From positions 62,001-126,000 of the forward strand of contig JANQKR010000027.1 in the NCBI GenBank assembly GCA_028281025.1: 64,000 nucleotides of DNA, written 5' to 3'. The notes beneath the pieces are model-generated. The model saw only the letters and a program-made list of their open reading frames with translations. It was not told the origin of the DNA and ran no database searches. Both the position numbers and the translations under genes were made by a program. Below are positions 18,888 through 27,912 of this stretch, piece after piece (within the stretch, counting starts at the first letter, position 1; the number at the start of each line of letters is the position of its first letter). This DNA is from Croceivirga sp. GTDB taxonomy: Bacteria > Bacteroidota > Bacteroidia > Flavobacteriales > Flavobacteriaceae.

Positions 18888-19352
18888 TCAATATAGTTCA
18901 AACATCGCTTCAATTTCCACGGGAATATTGCCCGGCAGCATCATACCGACGGCGCTACGCACCCCGATACCATTCTCCTTTCCAAAGACATCTGCCATTA
19001 ATTCACTAAATCCATTGATGACCAGGGGATGTTGTCCAAAATCGGGAGTGGAATTCACCATACCCAAAACTTTGATCACCCGTTTAATTTTATCCAAACT
19101 ACCAAAATGCGTTTGAATGGTAGAGAGCATAGTCAATCCTACCTGGCGGGCCGCCAATTTGCCTTGATCTACGTCCAAATCATCCCCTACCCTTCCAATC
19201 ATCAAGGAACCATCCAATTGTACGGGGCCTTGCCCTGACACATAAAGGAAGTTATCCACTACCAAGATTGGGCGATATACCCCTGCGGGTTTTGGTGCCG
19301 GTGGAAATTCTAAATTCAATTCCGCTACTTTGCTCGTAGGTGTGGTATGCAT
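18888..19352 (-). CDS. RidA-family enamine/imine deaminase
   Basis: A 154-residue YjgF/YER057c/UK114 protein. RidA proteins hydrolyse 2-aminoacrylate and related enamines, which serine and threonine dehydratases release. Seen: YVSGQGPVQLDG, the long helix following QVGLTMLSTIQ, and GVRSAVGM, where the Arg contacts the carboxylate of the ligand. It is longer than the classical 125-residue RidA and belongs to a related subgroup. Located between the permease and the PLP-enzyme gene with gaps of 10 and 1 bases, it probably clears the dehydratase product. Confidence 0.9.
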   Translation of the reverse strand: MHTTPTSKVAELNLEFPPAPKPAGVYRPILVVDNFLYVSGQGPVQLDGSLMIGRVGDDLDVDQGKLAARQVGLTMLSTIQTHFGSLDKIKRVIKVLGMVNSTPDFGQHPLVINGFSELMADVFGKENGIGVRSAVGMMLPGNIPVEIEAMFELY

Positions 19353-19362
19353 GCCTTTGAAG

Positions 19363-20676
19363 TTATAAAATTGTACTTAACACTAAGGTACCCAATAACC
19401 CCATAATACCCACCAAAGTTTCCATTACGGTCCATGTGGATAGGGTATCTTTTATGGAAAGGTTGAAGTATTCCTTAAACAACCAGAAACCGGAATCATT
19501 GACATGCGAAAGCATTAAGCTGCCCGAACCGATCGCCAATACCATAAGTTCCGTATGTACCCCGGTAGTGGATGCCAATGGCAAGGCAATACCGGCGGCC
19601 GTTAGGCCCGCCACGGTTGCAGAACCCACGCATACACGGATGACCGTGGCAATCAACCAGGCCAAAACCAAGGGGGAAAAACTGGAGTCCTTAAGTGATT
19701 CCGCAATGTAACCACTTACGCCACTATCGACCAGCACCTCCTTTAACGCCCCTGCGCCAGCTATGATCAATAGGATCATGGTTATACTGGTCACAGAGGT
19801 CGAAAGGGAATCCATGACGTCCTTCATCTTTTTCCCTTGGGACAATCCCAAGGTATAGATCGCAACCAAAACCGCAATCAGCATGGCAATAACCGGGTTA
19901 CCAATGAACTTCAGTATAAACTTCAGTTGATTATCGGGCAACAATTGTTCTGCTACAATAGCCAGAATAATCAGGATTATGGGCAAAAGGGCCGTAAATA
20001 CGCTTTTAGAAATACCGGGCAGTTCCTCTTCCTTAAACTCCACCGTACTATAAAACTCCTTCAATGGCTTGGCCTTTACTTTCTTTATGGTCCGTGCAAA
20101 CAGGGGGCCTGCTACAATAATTGCGGGAATGGCAATTATAATTCCGTAGAGTAGGGTTTTTCCAATATCGGCATTGAACATGGTGGCAATGGCCGTGGGG
20201 GCAGGATGTGGAGGTAAATATCCATGTGTTACCGACAACGAGGTCAACATGGGCAAACCAACATACAACAAGGGCAATTTTGTGGAAATGGCAATGGTAA
20301 ACACCAGCGGAATGAGTATCACAAAACCTACGGAGTAAAACATGGGTACCCCTACAATAAAACCGGTCAATACTACTGCCCATTGTACGTATTTAATACC
20401 AAAGGCGGAAACCAGTTTCGTTGTAATCTGTTGGGCGGCACCACTATCGGCCACTAATTTGCCCAACATGGCCCCAAGTCCCAAGATCAACACCAAAAAG
20501 CCAAGCGTATTGCCAATACCGGCCTGTATGGATTTAACCAGGATTTCAAGTTCCATCCCTTGAAAAATACCTACAAAAAGGGAAACGAGAATAAAGCATA
20601 AAAAAGCATTGAGTTTGACCTTAGCAATGAGAATAAACAATATCAATATTCCCAGAGCTACAATGAGAAGTGGCAT
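19363..20676 (-). CDS. GntP-family proton symporter (gluconate or D-serine type)
   Basis: A 437-residue permease with about 12 hydrophobic segments, of the GntP family. Characteristic segments are FLVLILGLGAMLGKLVADSGAAQ, HGYLPPHPAPTAIATMFNADIGK, GSATVAGLTAAGIALPLA and SHVNDSGFWLFKEYFNLS, each quoted in part. The family imports gluconate, related sugar acids or D-serine (DsdX). The downstream RidA and D-serine dehydratase-like genes favour a D-amino acid. It is the first gene of the operon; the 172-base gap to the divergent methyltransferase gene holds promoters for both. Confidence 0.92.
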   Translation of the reverse strand: MPLLIVALGILILFILIAKVKLNAFLCFILVSLFVGIFQGMELEILVKSIQAGIGNTLGFLVLILGLGAMLGKLVADSGAAQQITTKLVSAFGIKYVQWAVVLTGFIVGVPMFYSVGFVILIPLVFTIAISTKLPLLYVGLPMLTSLSVTHGYLPPHPAPTAIATMFNADIGKTLLYGIIIAIPAIIVAGPLFARTIKKVKAKPLKEFYSTVEFKEEELPGISKSVFTALLPIILIILAIVAEQLLPDNQLKFILKFIGNPVIAMLIAVLVAIYTLGLSQGKKMKDVMDSLSTSVTSITMILLIIAGAGALKEVLVDSGVSGYIAESLKDSSFSPLVLAWLIATVIRVCVGSATVAGLTAAGIALPLASTTGVHTELMVLAIGSGSLMLSHVNDSGFWLFKEYFNLSIKDTLSTWTVMETLVGIMGLLGTLVLSTIL

Positions 20677-20809
20677 AGTTTGGTTTATGGTAGGATAACG
20701 ACGCTTTTGTCGAAATCAGTTTTGCACCAAAGTATCAAATTTTTCTGAAAACGCTGGCGAATTAGCACTCCTAAGGGAATAACAATGCCAAAATCCATGG
20801 AATACCCTG

Positions 20810-20817
20810 TATCTTTG
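20810..20817 (+). promoter_or_regulatory. Candidate Bacteroidota -7 box
   Basis: TATCTTTG matches the Bacteroidota -7 consensus TAnnTTTG exactly and lies 31 bases before the start of the methyltransferase gene. No convincing -33 TTG element is seen at the usual spacing, so the call is moderate. Confidence 0.5.
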
Positions 20818-20848
20818 GCGCCAAACTTGTTTCAATCAATACCGCCAA

Positions 20849-21454
20849 ATGCGTACGGATAAAGAGGAGGATTACTGGACACAACGCTATGATGGAAAAG
20901 AAACCGGCTGGGACATTGGCTATCCATCAACACCACTTAAAACCTACATAGACCAACTAACGGATAAAACCATAAAAATTCTAATTCCCGGTGCAGGGAA
21001 TGCATATGAAGCGGAATACCTTTGGCAGCAAGGTTTTACCAATGTCTACGTTTTGGACATTTCGCCAGCGCCTTTAGGGATGTTCCAAAGGCGTAATCCG
21101 GATTTTCCCCAAACGCAATTGTTATTGGAAAACTTTTTTGATCATCAGGGTCAATACGATTTGATCTTGGAACAGACCTTTTTCTGCTCCTTTATCCCTA
21201 CCGATAAAAACCGTTTTGCCTATGCTGAACAAATACAAACGTTGCTCAAGACCAATGGGAAACTGGTTGGGGTTTGGTTTGATATTCCATTGACCGATTC
21301 CATGGAAAAGCGACCTTTTGGTGGGGATAAGGATTTGTATCTTACCTATTTGACCAACTATTTGGACCCCGTGGTCTTTGAACCTTGCTATAATTCCATA
21401 CCCCCAAGGCAGGGAAACGAGCTTTTTGGCATATTCAAAAAAAAGGTGCACTAA
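20849..21454 (+). CDS. TPMT-type SAM-dependent methyltransferase
   Basis: A 201-residue methyltransferase. The opening EDYWTQRYDGKETGWDIGYPSTPL is typical of the thiopurine S-methyltransferase family, followed by the SAM-binding motif ILIPGAGNAYEAEYL, the acidic loop VYVLDISPAPLG and QTFFCSF. These enzymes methylate small thiols, selenium or tellurium compounds, or xenobiotics; the substrate here is not known. Transcribed away from the GntP operon. Its last 4 bases overlap the convergent membrane protein gene. Confidence 0.88.
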   Translation: MRTDKEEDYWTQRYDGKETGWDIGYPSTPLKTYIDQLTDKTIKILIPGAGNAYEAEYLWQQGFTNVYVLDISPAPLGMFQRRNPDFPQTQLLLENFFDHQGQYDLILEQTFFCSFIPTDKNRFAYAEQIQTLLKTNGKLVGVWFDIPLTDSMEKRPFGGDKDLYLTYLTNYLDPVVFEPCYNSIPPRQGNELFGIFKKKVH

Positions 21455-21984
21455 TTGGTTCCTGGTCTTGCCTTCTTTTTGACCCATTGCACCAAAGCGT
21501 ACACCAGGAAGAACAACAAACACAAAATACTTCCAAAGCCCATGGGTAAAACGGCCCCAAAAGTGTAGGACGACCCTAGCACCCAACCCAATACATACTC
21601 TGATTTATACAACGGGAAAACAAAGGCCAATAGGAGAATGGCACCCATGATATAGTCCACAATTTGAATTCCATTCACAAAGCAAATGGAAATCGTTACG
21701 CCAAAGAGCAAACCGGCCAGAAACCGCCATCCTATTTTTGCCAGGGTCTCTTTGGTATGGTACCGATTCAATCGTTTATGTATGCGATACAGCAAAAACC
21801 AGGTGAAAAATGGTAGTATCAAAGCACCTACCCAGTTGGGAATTCCTGGCATATCCTTGTTGTGAAACAGATAATGGGTAGGAATCCCACCATGGAAATA
21901 ATCCCAGGTCACATGCCCCCAGACCAATAGGGCAACCAAGAATGTAAGGACTGTTCGTTGTTTTTTGGAAAACTTCTGGGTCAT
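21451..21984 (-). CDS. Hypothetical multi-pass membrane protein
   Basis: I do not recognise a named family. The 177-residue product has about six hydrophobic segments (for example TVLTFLVALLVWGHVTW, LILPFFTWFLLYRIHK, ILLLAFVFPLY) and a basic C-terminus. The positions of charges and the loop DYFHGGIPTHYLFHNKDM look like a real conserved protein, and composition matches neighbours. It runs convergently with the methyltransferase (4-base overlap) and is apparently alone. A transport or lipid role is possible but unsupported. Confidence 0.75.
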   Translation of the reverse strand: MTQKFSKKQRTVLTFLVALLVWGHVTWDYFHGGIPTHYLFHNKDMPGIPNWVGALILPFFTWFLLYRIHKRLNRYHTKETLAKIGWRFLAGLLFGVTISICFVNGIQIVDYIMGAILLLAFVFPLYKSEYVLGWVLGSSYTFGAVLPMGFGSILCLLFFLVYALVQWVKKKARPGTN

Positions 21985-22145
21985 AATTGGTTAGGTTTTA
22001 TGGTTACGACAATTGGACGCGGTGAATTGGAATTTGTTACCAAAAAAGGGATTTATTTGGTCACTGCCGGTAAGGCCCATTAACACCCTTTTAAGAAATC
22101 CACATTCCCATTTCTTTATCTTTAGCCGACTAATTAACTCCCACA

Positions 22146-25100
22146 ATGAAAAGAATACTCTCGTTGGCCATCCTTTTGGCAACCACTTTGCTTTGCGCAC
22201 AAGATTTCACAATGGATTTGATCCAGGACATGAAACCAAGAAACATTGGTCCCGCCGGAATGAGCGGCCGTGTTACGGCCATTGACGTGCAACTTTCCAA
22301 TCCCGATGTCATGTATGTTGGTACAGCCTCTGGGGGACTTTGGAAATCCACTTCCGGGGGAATCAAATGGGAACCCATTTTTGATAAGGAATCCACGGGC
22401 TCCATAGGTGCCGTGGCCATACAGCAATCCAACCCGTCCGTTATTTGGGTGGGAACCGGTGAGGGCAATCCAAGAAATAGCCTAAATGGAGGTTATGGCG
22501 TTTACAAATCCCTGGATGGGGGAAAATCCTGGAAAAATATGGGCTTGGAAAAAACCCGACATGTCCATAGGATCGTCATAGACCCTTCAGACCCCAATAC
22601 GGTATATATAGGGGCCATTGGTTCCCCTTGGGGAATACATCCGGAACGTGGCGTATTTAAAACTACGGACGGGGGAAAAACATGGGAGAAAATCCTTTTT
22701 GTAAACAATAAGACGGGGGTTGCGGACATGGTAATGGATCCCACCAATCCCAATAAACTCATGGTGGCCATGTGGGAGCATAAACGGGACCCATGGTTTT
22801 TTAAGTCCGGTGGGGAAGGAAGCGGACTGTACATGACACATGACGGAGGTAACAACTGGAAGGAAATTACGGAGGAAGATGGTTTTCCCAAAGGAGATTT
22901 GGGGCGCATTGGAATTGCCATTGCAAGCAATAGACCCAATGTAGTTTATGCTTTGGTCGAAGCCAAAAAAAATGCACTTTACAAATCCGTTGATGGCGGT
23001 TTTACCTGGAACAAAATCAACGATAAAAATGATATTGGAAACCGACCCTTCTATTATTCTGAAATTTATGTGGACCCGGAAAATGAGAATCGTGTGTATT
23101 CCATTTTTACCTATGTCAATGTTTCGGAGGATGGCGGCAAGAATTTTAAGGAATTGATGCCCGCCTATGGGGTAAGCAATGGGGTCCATCCGGACCACCA
23201 TGCCTGGTGGATCCATCCGGAAAATGGTCAGTTTATGATCGATGGGAATGATGGAGGGGTAAATATTACCAAGGACGGTGGCAAAACTTGGCGCTTTATC
23301 GGCAACCTGCCCGTGGCACAGTTTTACCACATTAGTACGGACAACGAGTTTCCCTACAATGTCTACGGGGGAATGCAGGACAACGGTTCTTGGAGGGGAC
23401 CGGCCTATGTGTGGCGGGCCCAGGGAATCCGAAATAGCTACTGGCAGGAAATTGCTTTCGGAGACGGTTTTGATGTGGTTCCTGATAAGGATGACAGTCA
23501 GTTCGGTTATGCAATGAGCCAACAGGGCTCCGTTAGGAGGTACGATTGGAAAACGGGCAATAACTATACCGTTCGACCTACCCCGCCCGATGCCAAAACC
23601 AAGCTCCGATTCAACTGGAATGCGGGTATCGGTCAGGACCCTTTTGACAATTCGACAGTGTATTTTGGTAGTCAATTCGTTCATAAATCCACGGATAAGG
23701 GGTTGACCTGGAAGGTGATTTCGCCCGATCTCACCACTAACGACCCAGAAAAGCAAAAACAAAGTGAAAGTGGTGGATTGACCATGGACGCCACGGGAGC
23801 CGAAAACCATTGTTCCATTCTTGTCATTGAACCTTCACCAGTGGAAAAGGATATGCTTTGGGTGGGTACCGATGATGGTCGTGTACATTACACCCAAAAT
23901 GGGGGCAACACCTGGACCGAGGTAACCTCAAACATCAAGGGCTTGCCAAAAGGGAGTTGGATTCCACAGATCAAAGCTTCCCAAAACAACAAAGGGGAGG
24001 CCCTGCTCATTGCCAATGATTACCGCAGATTCAACTATGCCCCCTACGCCTATCGAACCCAGGATTACGGCAAAACTTGGACCCGAATTGTAGATGAAAA
24101 CGATGTACAGAGTTATACACTGTCCATTATTGAAGACCAAGAAAACCCAAACTTGGTTTTCCTGGGAACCGATGATGGGCTTTACATCTCCTTAAATGCA
24201 GGGAGTACCTGGAAAAAATGGACGAAAGGTTTTCCAACGGTCTCCACCAAGGATTTGGCCATTCACCCGCGGGAACAGGATTTGGTCATAGGCACATTTG
24301 GTCGTGCCGCATGGGTCTTGGATGATATTCGACCGCTAAGGGAATTGGCCAAGGATAAATCCGCCCTACGACAAGAGGTAGCGTTATTTAAGAGTCCGGA
24401 CGCTTATTTGGCCGCTTACCAGCAAGGTACGGGTAGCCGTTTTGGTGGGGATGCCCTCTACAATGCGGAAAACAGAAAGCGTGGTGCCATGATCACCTAT
24501 TTCATAAAAGAGGGAAAAAAGGATCTAAAAAAAGAGGAGGAAAAGAACAACAAGGAAAAAACAGATACCTCGGAAAAGGAGGACAAAAAAGAGCTAACGG
24601 GAGTACAGAAAAAAGATTCCATCCAGTTTGATTTTTATGATGGTGACCGATTGATCCGGACATTGAAATACAAAACCCCTGAAAAGAAAGGGTTTCATAG
24701 AATCTACTGGGGGCTCGATGAAAAGGGTCCCGACCGACCTGCCCGAAAAGTCAGCAAGCAAAAGAAGGAACCCAGTGGAGCTTCTGTAAAACCTGGGACT
24801 TACAAGGTTACGGTCGCTTTTGGGGAAGCTATGGATTCCACTACGGTAATCGTTAAAACCGACCCGCGTTTAAACATGACCACGGACAATATCAATGCGG
24901 TCCATGCTACGAGAAAGCAGTTGGAACACTTTACCCAAACAGCTGCGGATGCCGTAAAACAATTGGTGGAAAGCAAGGATTTGGCCATTAAGTTCCAAAA
25001 GGAAATGAAGGATTTGGACAAGGATACGTACAAAGACCAAATCAAAGCCTCCAAGGACATTGTAAAACAAATAGACTCGGTCGTAGCCCTTTATATTGGG

Positions 25101-25367
25101 AAAGAAGATAAACGTCAAGGTATTACGCGCAATCCCGAAATCACGGTCATGCAGCGCATTGGGGTAGCCACACGCTATGTGGCCTCGCGAAAAACAGGTA
25201 TCACCAAAACGGAAAGGGAGCTGATCTCCTATGCCAAAGAAGAGCTCAAAATGGCATTGGACAAGACCAATGCCTTCTTTACCGAAAAATGGAACCCCTA
25301 TCGGCAATCCATTGAAGGCCTGGACTTATCCCCTTTTAAGAAAACAGCAGTTTTTAATTTGGAGTAA
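22146..25367 (+). CDS. Large secreted BNR/VPS10-like beta-propeller protein
   Basis: A 1073-residue exported protein (signal peptide MKRILSLAILLATTLLCAQ). Asp-box/BNR repeats occur many times through residues 30-750 (SLDGGKSWKN, TTDGGKTWEK, THDGGNNWKE, SVDGGFTWNK, TKDGGKTWRF, YGKTWTRI), giving the ten-bladed propeller of the sortilin/VPS10 or sialidase-like type. A Lys/Glu-rich low-complexity stretch sits near residues 795-820, followed by a helical C-terminal part. Such proteins are common in marine Bacteroidota with no fixed activity; glycan or peptide binding is a guess. A TATCTTTA box lies about 30 bases upstream. Confidence 0.92.
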   Translation: MKRILSLAILLATTLLCAQDFTMDLIQDMKPRNIGPAGMSGRVTAIDVQLSNPDVMYVGTASGGLWKSTSGGIKWEPIFDKESTGSIGAVAIQQSNPSVIWVGTGEGNPRNSLNGGYGVYKSLDGGKSWKNMGLEKTRHVHRIVIDPSDPNTVYIGAIGSPWGIHPERGVFKTTDGGKTWEKILFVNNKTGVADMVMDPTNPNKLMVAMWEHKRDPWFFKSGGEGSGLYMTHDGGNNWKEITEEDGFPKGDLGRIGIAIASNRPNVVYALVEAKKNALYKSVDGGFTWNKINDKNDIGNRPFYYSEIYVDPENENRVYSIFTYVNVSEDGGKNFKELMPAYGVSNGVHPDHHAWWIHPENGQFMIDGNDGGVNITKDGGKTWRFIGNLPVAQFYHISTDNEFPYNVYGGMQDNGSWRGPAYVWRAQGIRNSYWQEIAFGDGFDVVPDKDDSQFGYAMSQQGSVRRYDWKTGNNYTVRPTPPDAKTKLRFNWNAGIGQDPFDNSTVYFGSQFVHKSTDKGLTWKVISPDLTTNDPEKQKQSESGGLTMDATGAENHCSILVIEPSPVEKDMLWVGTDDGRVHYTQNGGNTWTEVTSNIKGLPKGSWIPQIKASQNNKGEALLIANDYRRFNYAPYAYRTQDYGKTWTRIVDENDVQSYTLSIIEDQENPNLVFLGTDDGLYISLNAGSTWKKWTKGFPTVSTKDLAIHPREQDLVIGTFGRAAWVLDDIRPLRELAKDKSALRQEVALFKSPDAYLAAYQQGTGSRFGGDALYNAENRKRGAMITYFIKEGKKDLKKEEEKNNKEKTDTSEKEDKKELTGVQKKDSIQFDFYDGDRLIRTLKYKTPEKKGFHRIYWGLDEKGPDRPARKVSKQKKEPSGASVKPGTYKVTVAFGEAMDSTTVIVKTDPRLNMTTDNINAVHATRKQLEHFTQTAADAVKQLVESKDLAIKFQKEMKDLDKDTYKDQIKASKDIVKQIDSVVALYIGKEDKRQGITRNPEITVMQRIGVATRYVASRKTGITKTERELISYAKEELKMALDKTNAFFTEKWNPYRQSIEGLDLSPFKKTAVFNLE

Positions 25368-25375
25368 TGAAATGA

Positions 25376-25432
25376 ACATGAATTTTTTTAATCAAAAATT
25401 CACACAGTGGCAATGATTAAAAAAATTCATGT
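25376..25432. terminator. Perfect 18-bp inverted repeat, probable terminator or element end
   Basis: ACATGAATTTTTTTAATC at 25376-25393 is the exact reverse complement of 25415-25432, with a 21-base loop. It begins 9 bases after the stop of the BNR gene. The stem is AT-rich with an internal T/A run, which could terminate transcription in either direction, but it is longer than usual and is followed by a second hairpin. Confidence 0.8.
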
Positions 25433-25513
25433 GAGAACGAGTGCAACGAGTGGTCGCATGAGTTCTTAAATTTTTAAATACCTTATTTATAAGTGATTAA
25501 AAATTTTAAACAC
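25433..25513. repeat. Second hairpin and AT-rich inverted repeat, possible MITE-like element
   Basis: AGAACGAGTGC pairs imperfectly with GCATGAGTTCT across an 11-base loop at about 25434-25466, and AAATTTTTAA is repeated in inverse orientation up to 25510. Within it, ACGAGTG is directly repeated. Together with the preceding perfect inverted repeat this gives about 135 bases of hairpins between two genes. No coding capacity. Confidence 0.55.
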
Positions 25514-26233
25514 ATGAAAAAACTTCTCATTTCAATAGCCGTATTGTTAGTTCACCTGCAATGTTTGGCCCAAGCTTCAGGGGAAGAAGAGACCGGCATT
25601 TGGTATATGTACTTTGGGATGAACCGGATTTCCGAGAAGCTCAGTATCCATTCAGAAGCGCAGTTTCGGTATTATGAAACTTCGGGTAATTTCAATCAAC
25701 TGTTGTTGCGTACGGGGCTTAACTATCATATCAACCAAAAGGCCATTGCCACTTTGGGCTATGCCTTTATTGAGACCGATGGGACATTTTTGGAAAGCCC
25801 CAGTAGGGCAAACCTTGACGAACATAGGATTTTCCAACAGTTCATCCTTACCAATACCGTTGGGGAATTTCTTTTTGAGCATCGCTATCGCCTGGAACAA
25901 CGTTTTATTTCACAAACGCTGATTACCAGCGATCCAGAGCAGGATTTATCACGAACGGAACACCGTGCCCGTTACCGATTACAAGTGATGTTGCCCTTGA
26001 CCAACACTTTTTTCCTGAATTTCTACGATGAACTTTTTATCAATCTACAGGATAATCTATTTGATCAAAATCGTCTTTATGCGGCAATTGGCATCCATAT
26101 TACTGAAAATAGCAATTTGCAATTGGGTTACTTGCGTAATCAATTTACCAATGCCGTGTTTGACCGTTTGCAGATAGGTTTCTTCTTTAATCCCGACCTA
26201 AGGGGTATCTTTAAGAAGAACAAGAAAAGTTGA
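25514..26233 (+). CDS. DUF2490 family outer-membrane-like protein
   Basis: A 239-residue exported protein (signal peptide MKKLLISIAVLLVHLQCLAQ). DUF2490 features are visible: TGIWYMYFGMNRISEKLSIHSEAQFRYY in part, RTGLNYHINQKAIATLGYAF, and HRYRLEQRFI, all alternating strands like a beta-barrel. It probably sits in the outer membrane; function unknown. ATG 25514 gives a normal signal peptide; an earlier start at 25493 would put seven residues from the hairpin region in front. The hairpin element lies directly upstream. Confidence 0.87.
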   Translation: MKKLLISIAVLLVHLQCLAQASGEEETGIWYMYFGMNRISEKLSIHSEAQFRYYETSGNFNQLLLRTGLNYHINQKAIATLGYAFIETDGTFLESPSRANLDEHRIFQQFILTNTVGEFLFEHRYRLEQRFISQTLITSDPEQDLSRTEHRARYRLQVMLPLTNTFFLNFYDELFINLQDNLFDQNRLYAAIGIHITENSNLQLGYLRNQFTNAVFDRLQIGFFFNPDLRGIFKKNKKS

Positions 26234-26298
26234 TTTTTGGTTGCCAAGGTGGTAACCCCGATCAATACATAACTTAATACTATGTTACGCTTTCCACT

Positions 26299-27519
26299 AT
26301 GAATACCATAAAAGTTGAATTTGAGAATGCGGAAGGACAAAAGCTTATGGGCCGTCTGGAGTTTCCTGTAGATCGTCATCCACATAATTTTGCATTGTTC
26401 GCCCATTGTTTTACCTGTACCAAAAATTTATCCGCGGTACGGAACATCAGTAAATCCCTTACTGCAAAAGGGTTTGCCGTACTACGTTTCGATTTTACCG
26501 GTCTTGGGGAAAGTGAAGGGGACTTTGCCGATACCAACTTTTCGGGAAATGTGGCCGATTTGGTCGCTGCCGCCGATTTTCTATCCAAAAACTACGATTC
26601 TCCCAGTTTGCTCATTGGCCATTCCCTGGGTGGGGCGGCCGTTATTTTCGCTGCCACCGAAATTGAATCGATAAAGGCAATTGCCACCATTGGGGCACCC
26701 TCCAATCCAAAGCATGTAAAACATCTTTTTAAAAGTGGTCTGAACGAAATAAACGCAACTGGCGAAGCTGTTGTAAATCTTAGTGGAAGGGATTTCAAGA
26801 TAAAAAAAAAATTTGTTGACGATCTGGATAATAAATCACTTCCGGAAACCGCAAAATCCCTACGAAAACCACTATTGATCATGCACTCCCCCCAAGACGA
26901 TACCGTGGGGATACAAAATGCCGAGGAAATATACAAAGCGGCACATCACCCCAAAAGCTTTGTTTCATTGGACGATGCAGACCATTTATTGTCCAACAAA
27001 AAGGACTCACTCTATGTTGGTGAGGTCATTACCGGCTGGGCAAAACGGTATTTGGACGTTACGGATAAGGTTACTTCCGATTTAAAAACCACCCACCAGG
27101 TGGTGGCCAGTCTGGATGCGGAAGATGGTTTTACCACCCAGATGAAAGTGGGAAACCATCATATGTTGGCGGATGAGCCCGAAAGCTTTGGTGGCAATGA
27201 TTTTGGACCTTCCCCTTACGAACTTGTTTCGGCCGGGTTAGCTGCTTGTACGGTCATGACACTTCATATGTATGCCAAACGAAAAGGATGGCCCCTGGAA
27301 AATGTGGAAGTGCATACTTCCTACAGTAAGACGCATGCCCAGGACTGTGAGGATTGTGAGAACAGTTCCGCTAAAATTGATACGTTCCACAGGGCGTTAA
27401 AACTTACCGGGGCCCTGGATGACAAACAACGGGAAAGATTGGTCCAGATTGCGGATAAATGTCCTGTCCACAAAACCTTACATAGTGAAACGCAAGTGAT
27501 TACCTCAGTTGTGGATTAG
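26299..27519 (+). CDS. Alpha/beta hydrolase fused to OsmC domain
   Basis: A 406-residue bifunctional protein. Residues about 1-255 are an alpha/beta hydrolase with nucleophile elbow IGHSLGGAAV, and acid/His regions HSPQDDTVGI and DDADHLLS. Residues about 265-406 are an OsmC/Ohr-type peroxiredoxin domain with Cys in GLAACTVMTLHMYAKRKGW and the second Cys in DKCPVHKTLHSE. OsmC domains reduce organic hydroperoxides; the hydrolase could release the peroxide-bearing acyl chain. The fusion is known in Bacteroidota and Proteobacteria. Cytosolic, apparently monocistronic. Confidence 0.93.
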   Translation: MNTIKVEFENAEGQKLMGRLEFPVDRHPHNFALFAHCFTCTKNLSAVRNISKSLTAKGFAVLRFDFTGLGESEGDFADTNFSGNVADLVAAADFLSKNYDSPSLLIGHSLGGAAVIFAATEIESIKAIATIGAPSNPKHVKHLFKSGLNEINATGEAVVNLSGRDFKIKKKFVDDLDNKSLPETAKSLRKPLLIMHSPQDDTVGIQNAEEIYKAAHHPKSFVSLDDADHLLSNKKDSLYVGEVITGWAKRYLDVTDKVTSDLKTTHQVVASLDAEDGFTTQMKVGNHHMLADEPESFGGNDFGPSPYELVSAGLAACTVMTLHMYAKRKGWPLENVEVHTSYSKTHAQDCEDCENSSAKIDTFHRALKLTGALDDKQRERLVQIADKCPVHKTLHSETQVITSVVD

Positions 27520-27520
27520 A

Positions 27521-27730
27521 CTAATGCCGCATATGTAGAACATCAAAATACTTGATTTCCAACTCAATCGCCGATTTTCGAATGCTCCACAGTTTTTTTA
27601 AATATTCGTGCTGGCTTAGATCTCCATTGAAGAGTTTGGTTTTTGCATTGCGGTAATCCTTGCAACATACTTTTCGCTTATTGCAATAGGCAATAAAATT
27701 GATATACTTGGTTGGTCGGTAAATGGGCAT
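27521..27730 (-). CDS. Possible small hypothetical protein
   Basis: A 69-residue open frame (MPIYRPTKYINFIAYCNKRK at the start) running towards the OsmC-fusion gene with a 1-base gap. It is Lys/Arg/Tyr-rich, contains two adjacent cysteines (KVCCKDYRNAK) and a helical C-terminal half. I do not recognise a family. The frame begins with a good ATG after AT-rich DNA, and the composition differs from typical shadow frames, but proof is lacking. Confidence 0.4.
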   Translation of the reverse strand: MPIYRPTKYINFIAYCNKRKVCCKDYRNAKTKLFNGDLSQHEYLKKLWSIRKSAIELEIKYFDVLHMRH

Positions 27731-27912
27731 CAACAATTACTTTATACTATGCATTTGGGGGAACGTCATAATTTTTAAAATAAACGGTAAAGAAGGAAAA
27801 ATAGTATTTCATCGATATTTTTTTACCTCTTGTCGATAATTTAAAGCGGTCTTAGGGCGTATTGCATTCTTCCAAATTCCGAGTATCTTGTAGCACTTGA
27901 CGAAATCTTCCT

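Noticed and set aside
22587-23810. 407-codon open frame on the minus strand inside the BNR gene
   Set aside because: It is fully contained in the real plus-strand gene, whose repeated DGGKTW motifs explain its length; its translation is not protein-like.
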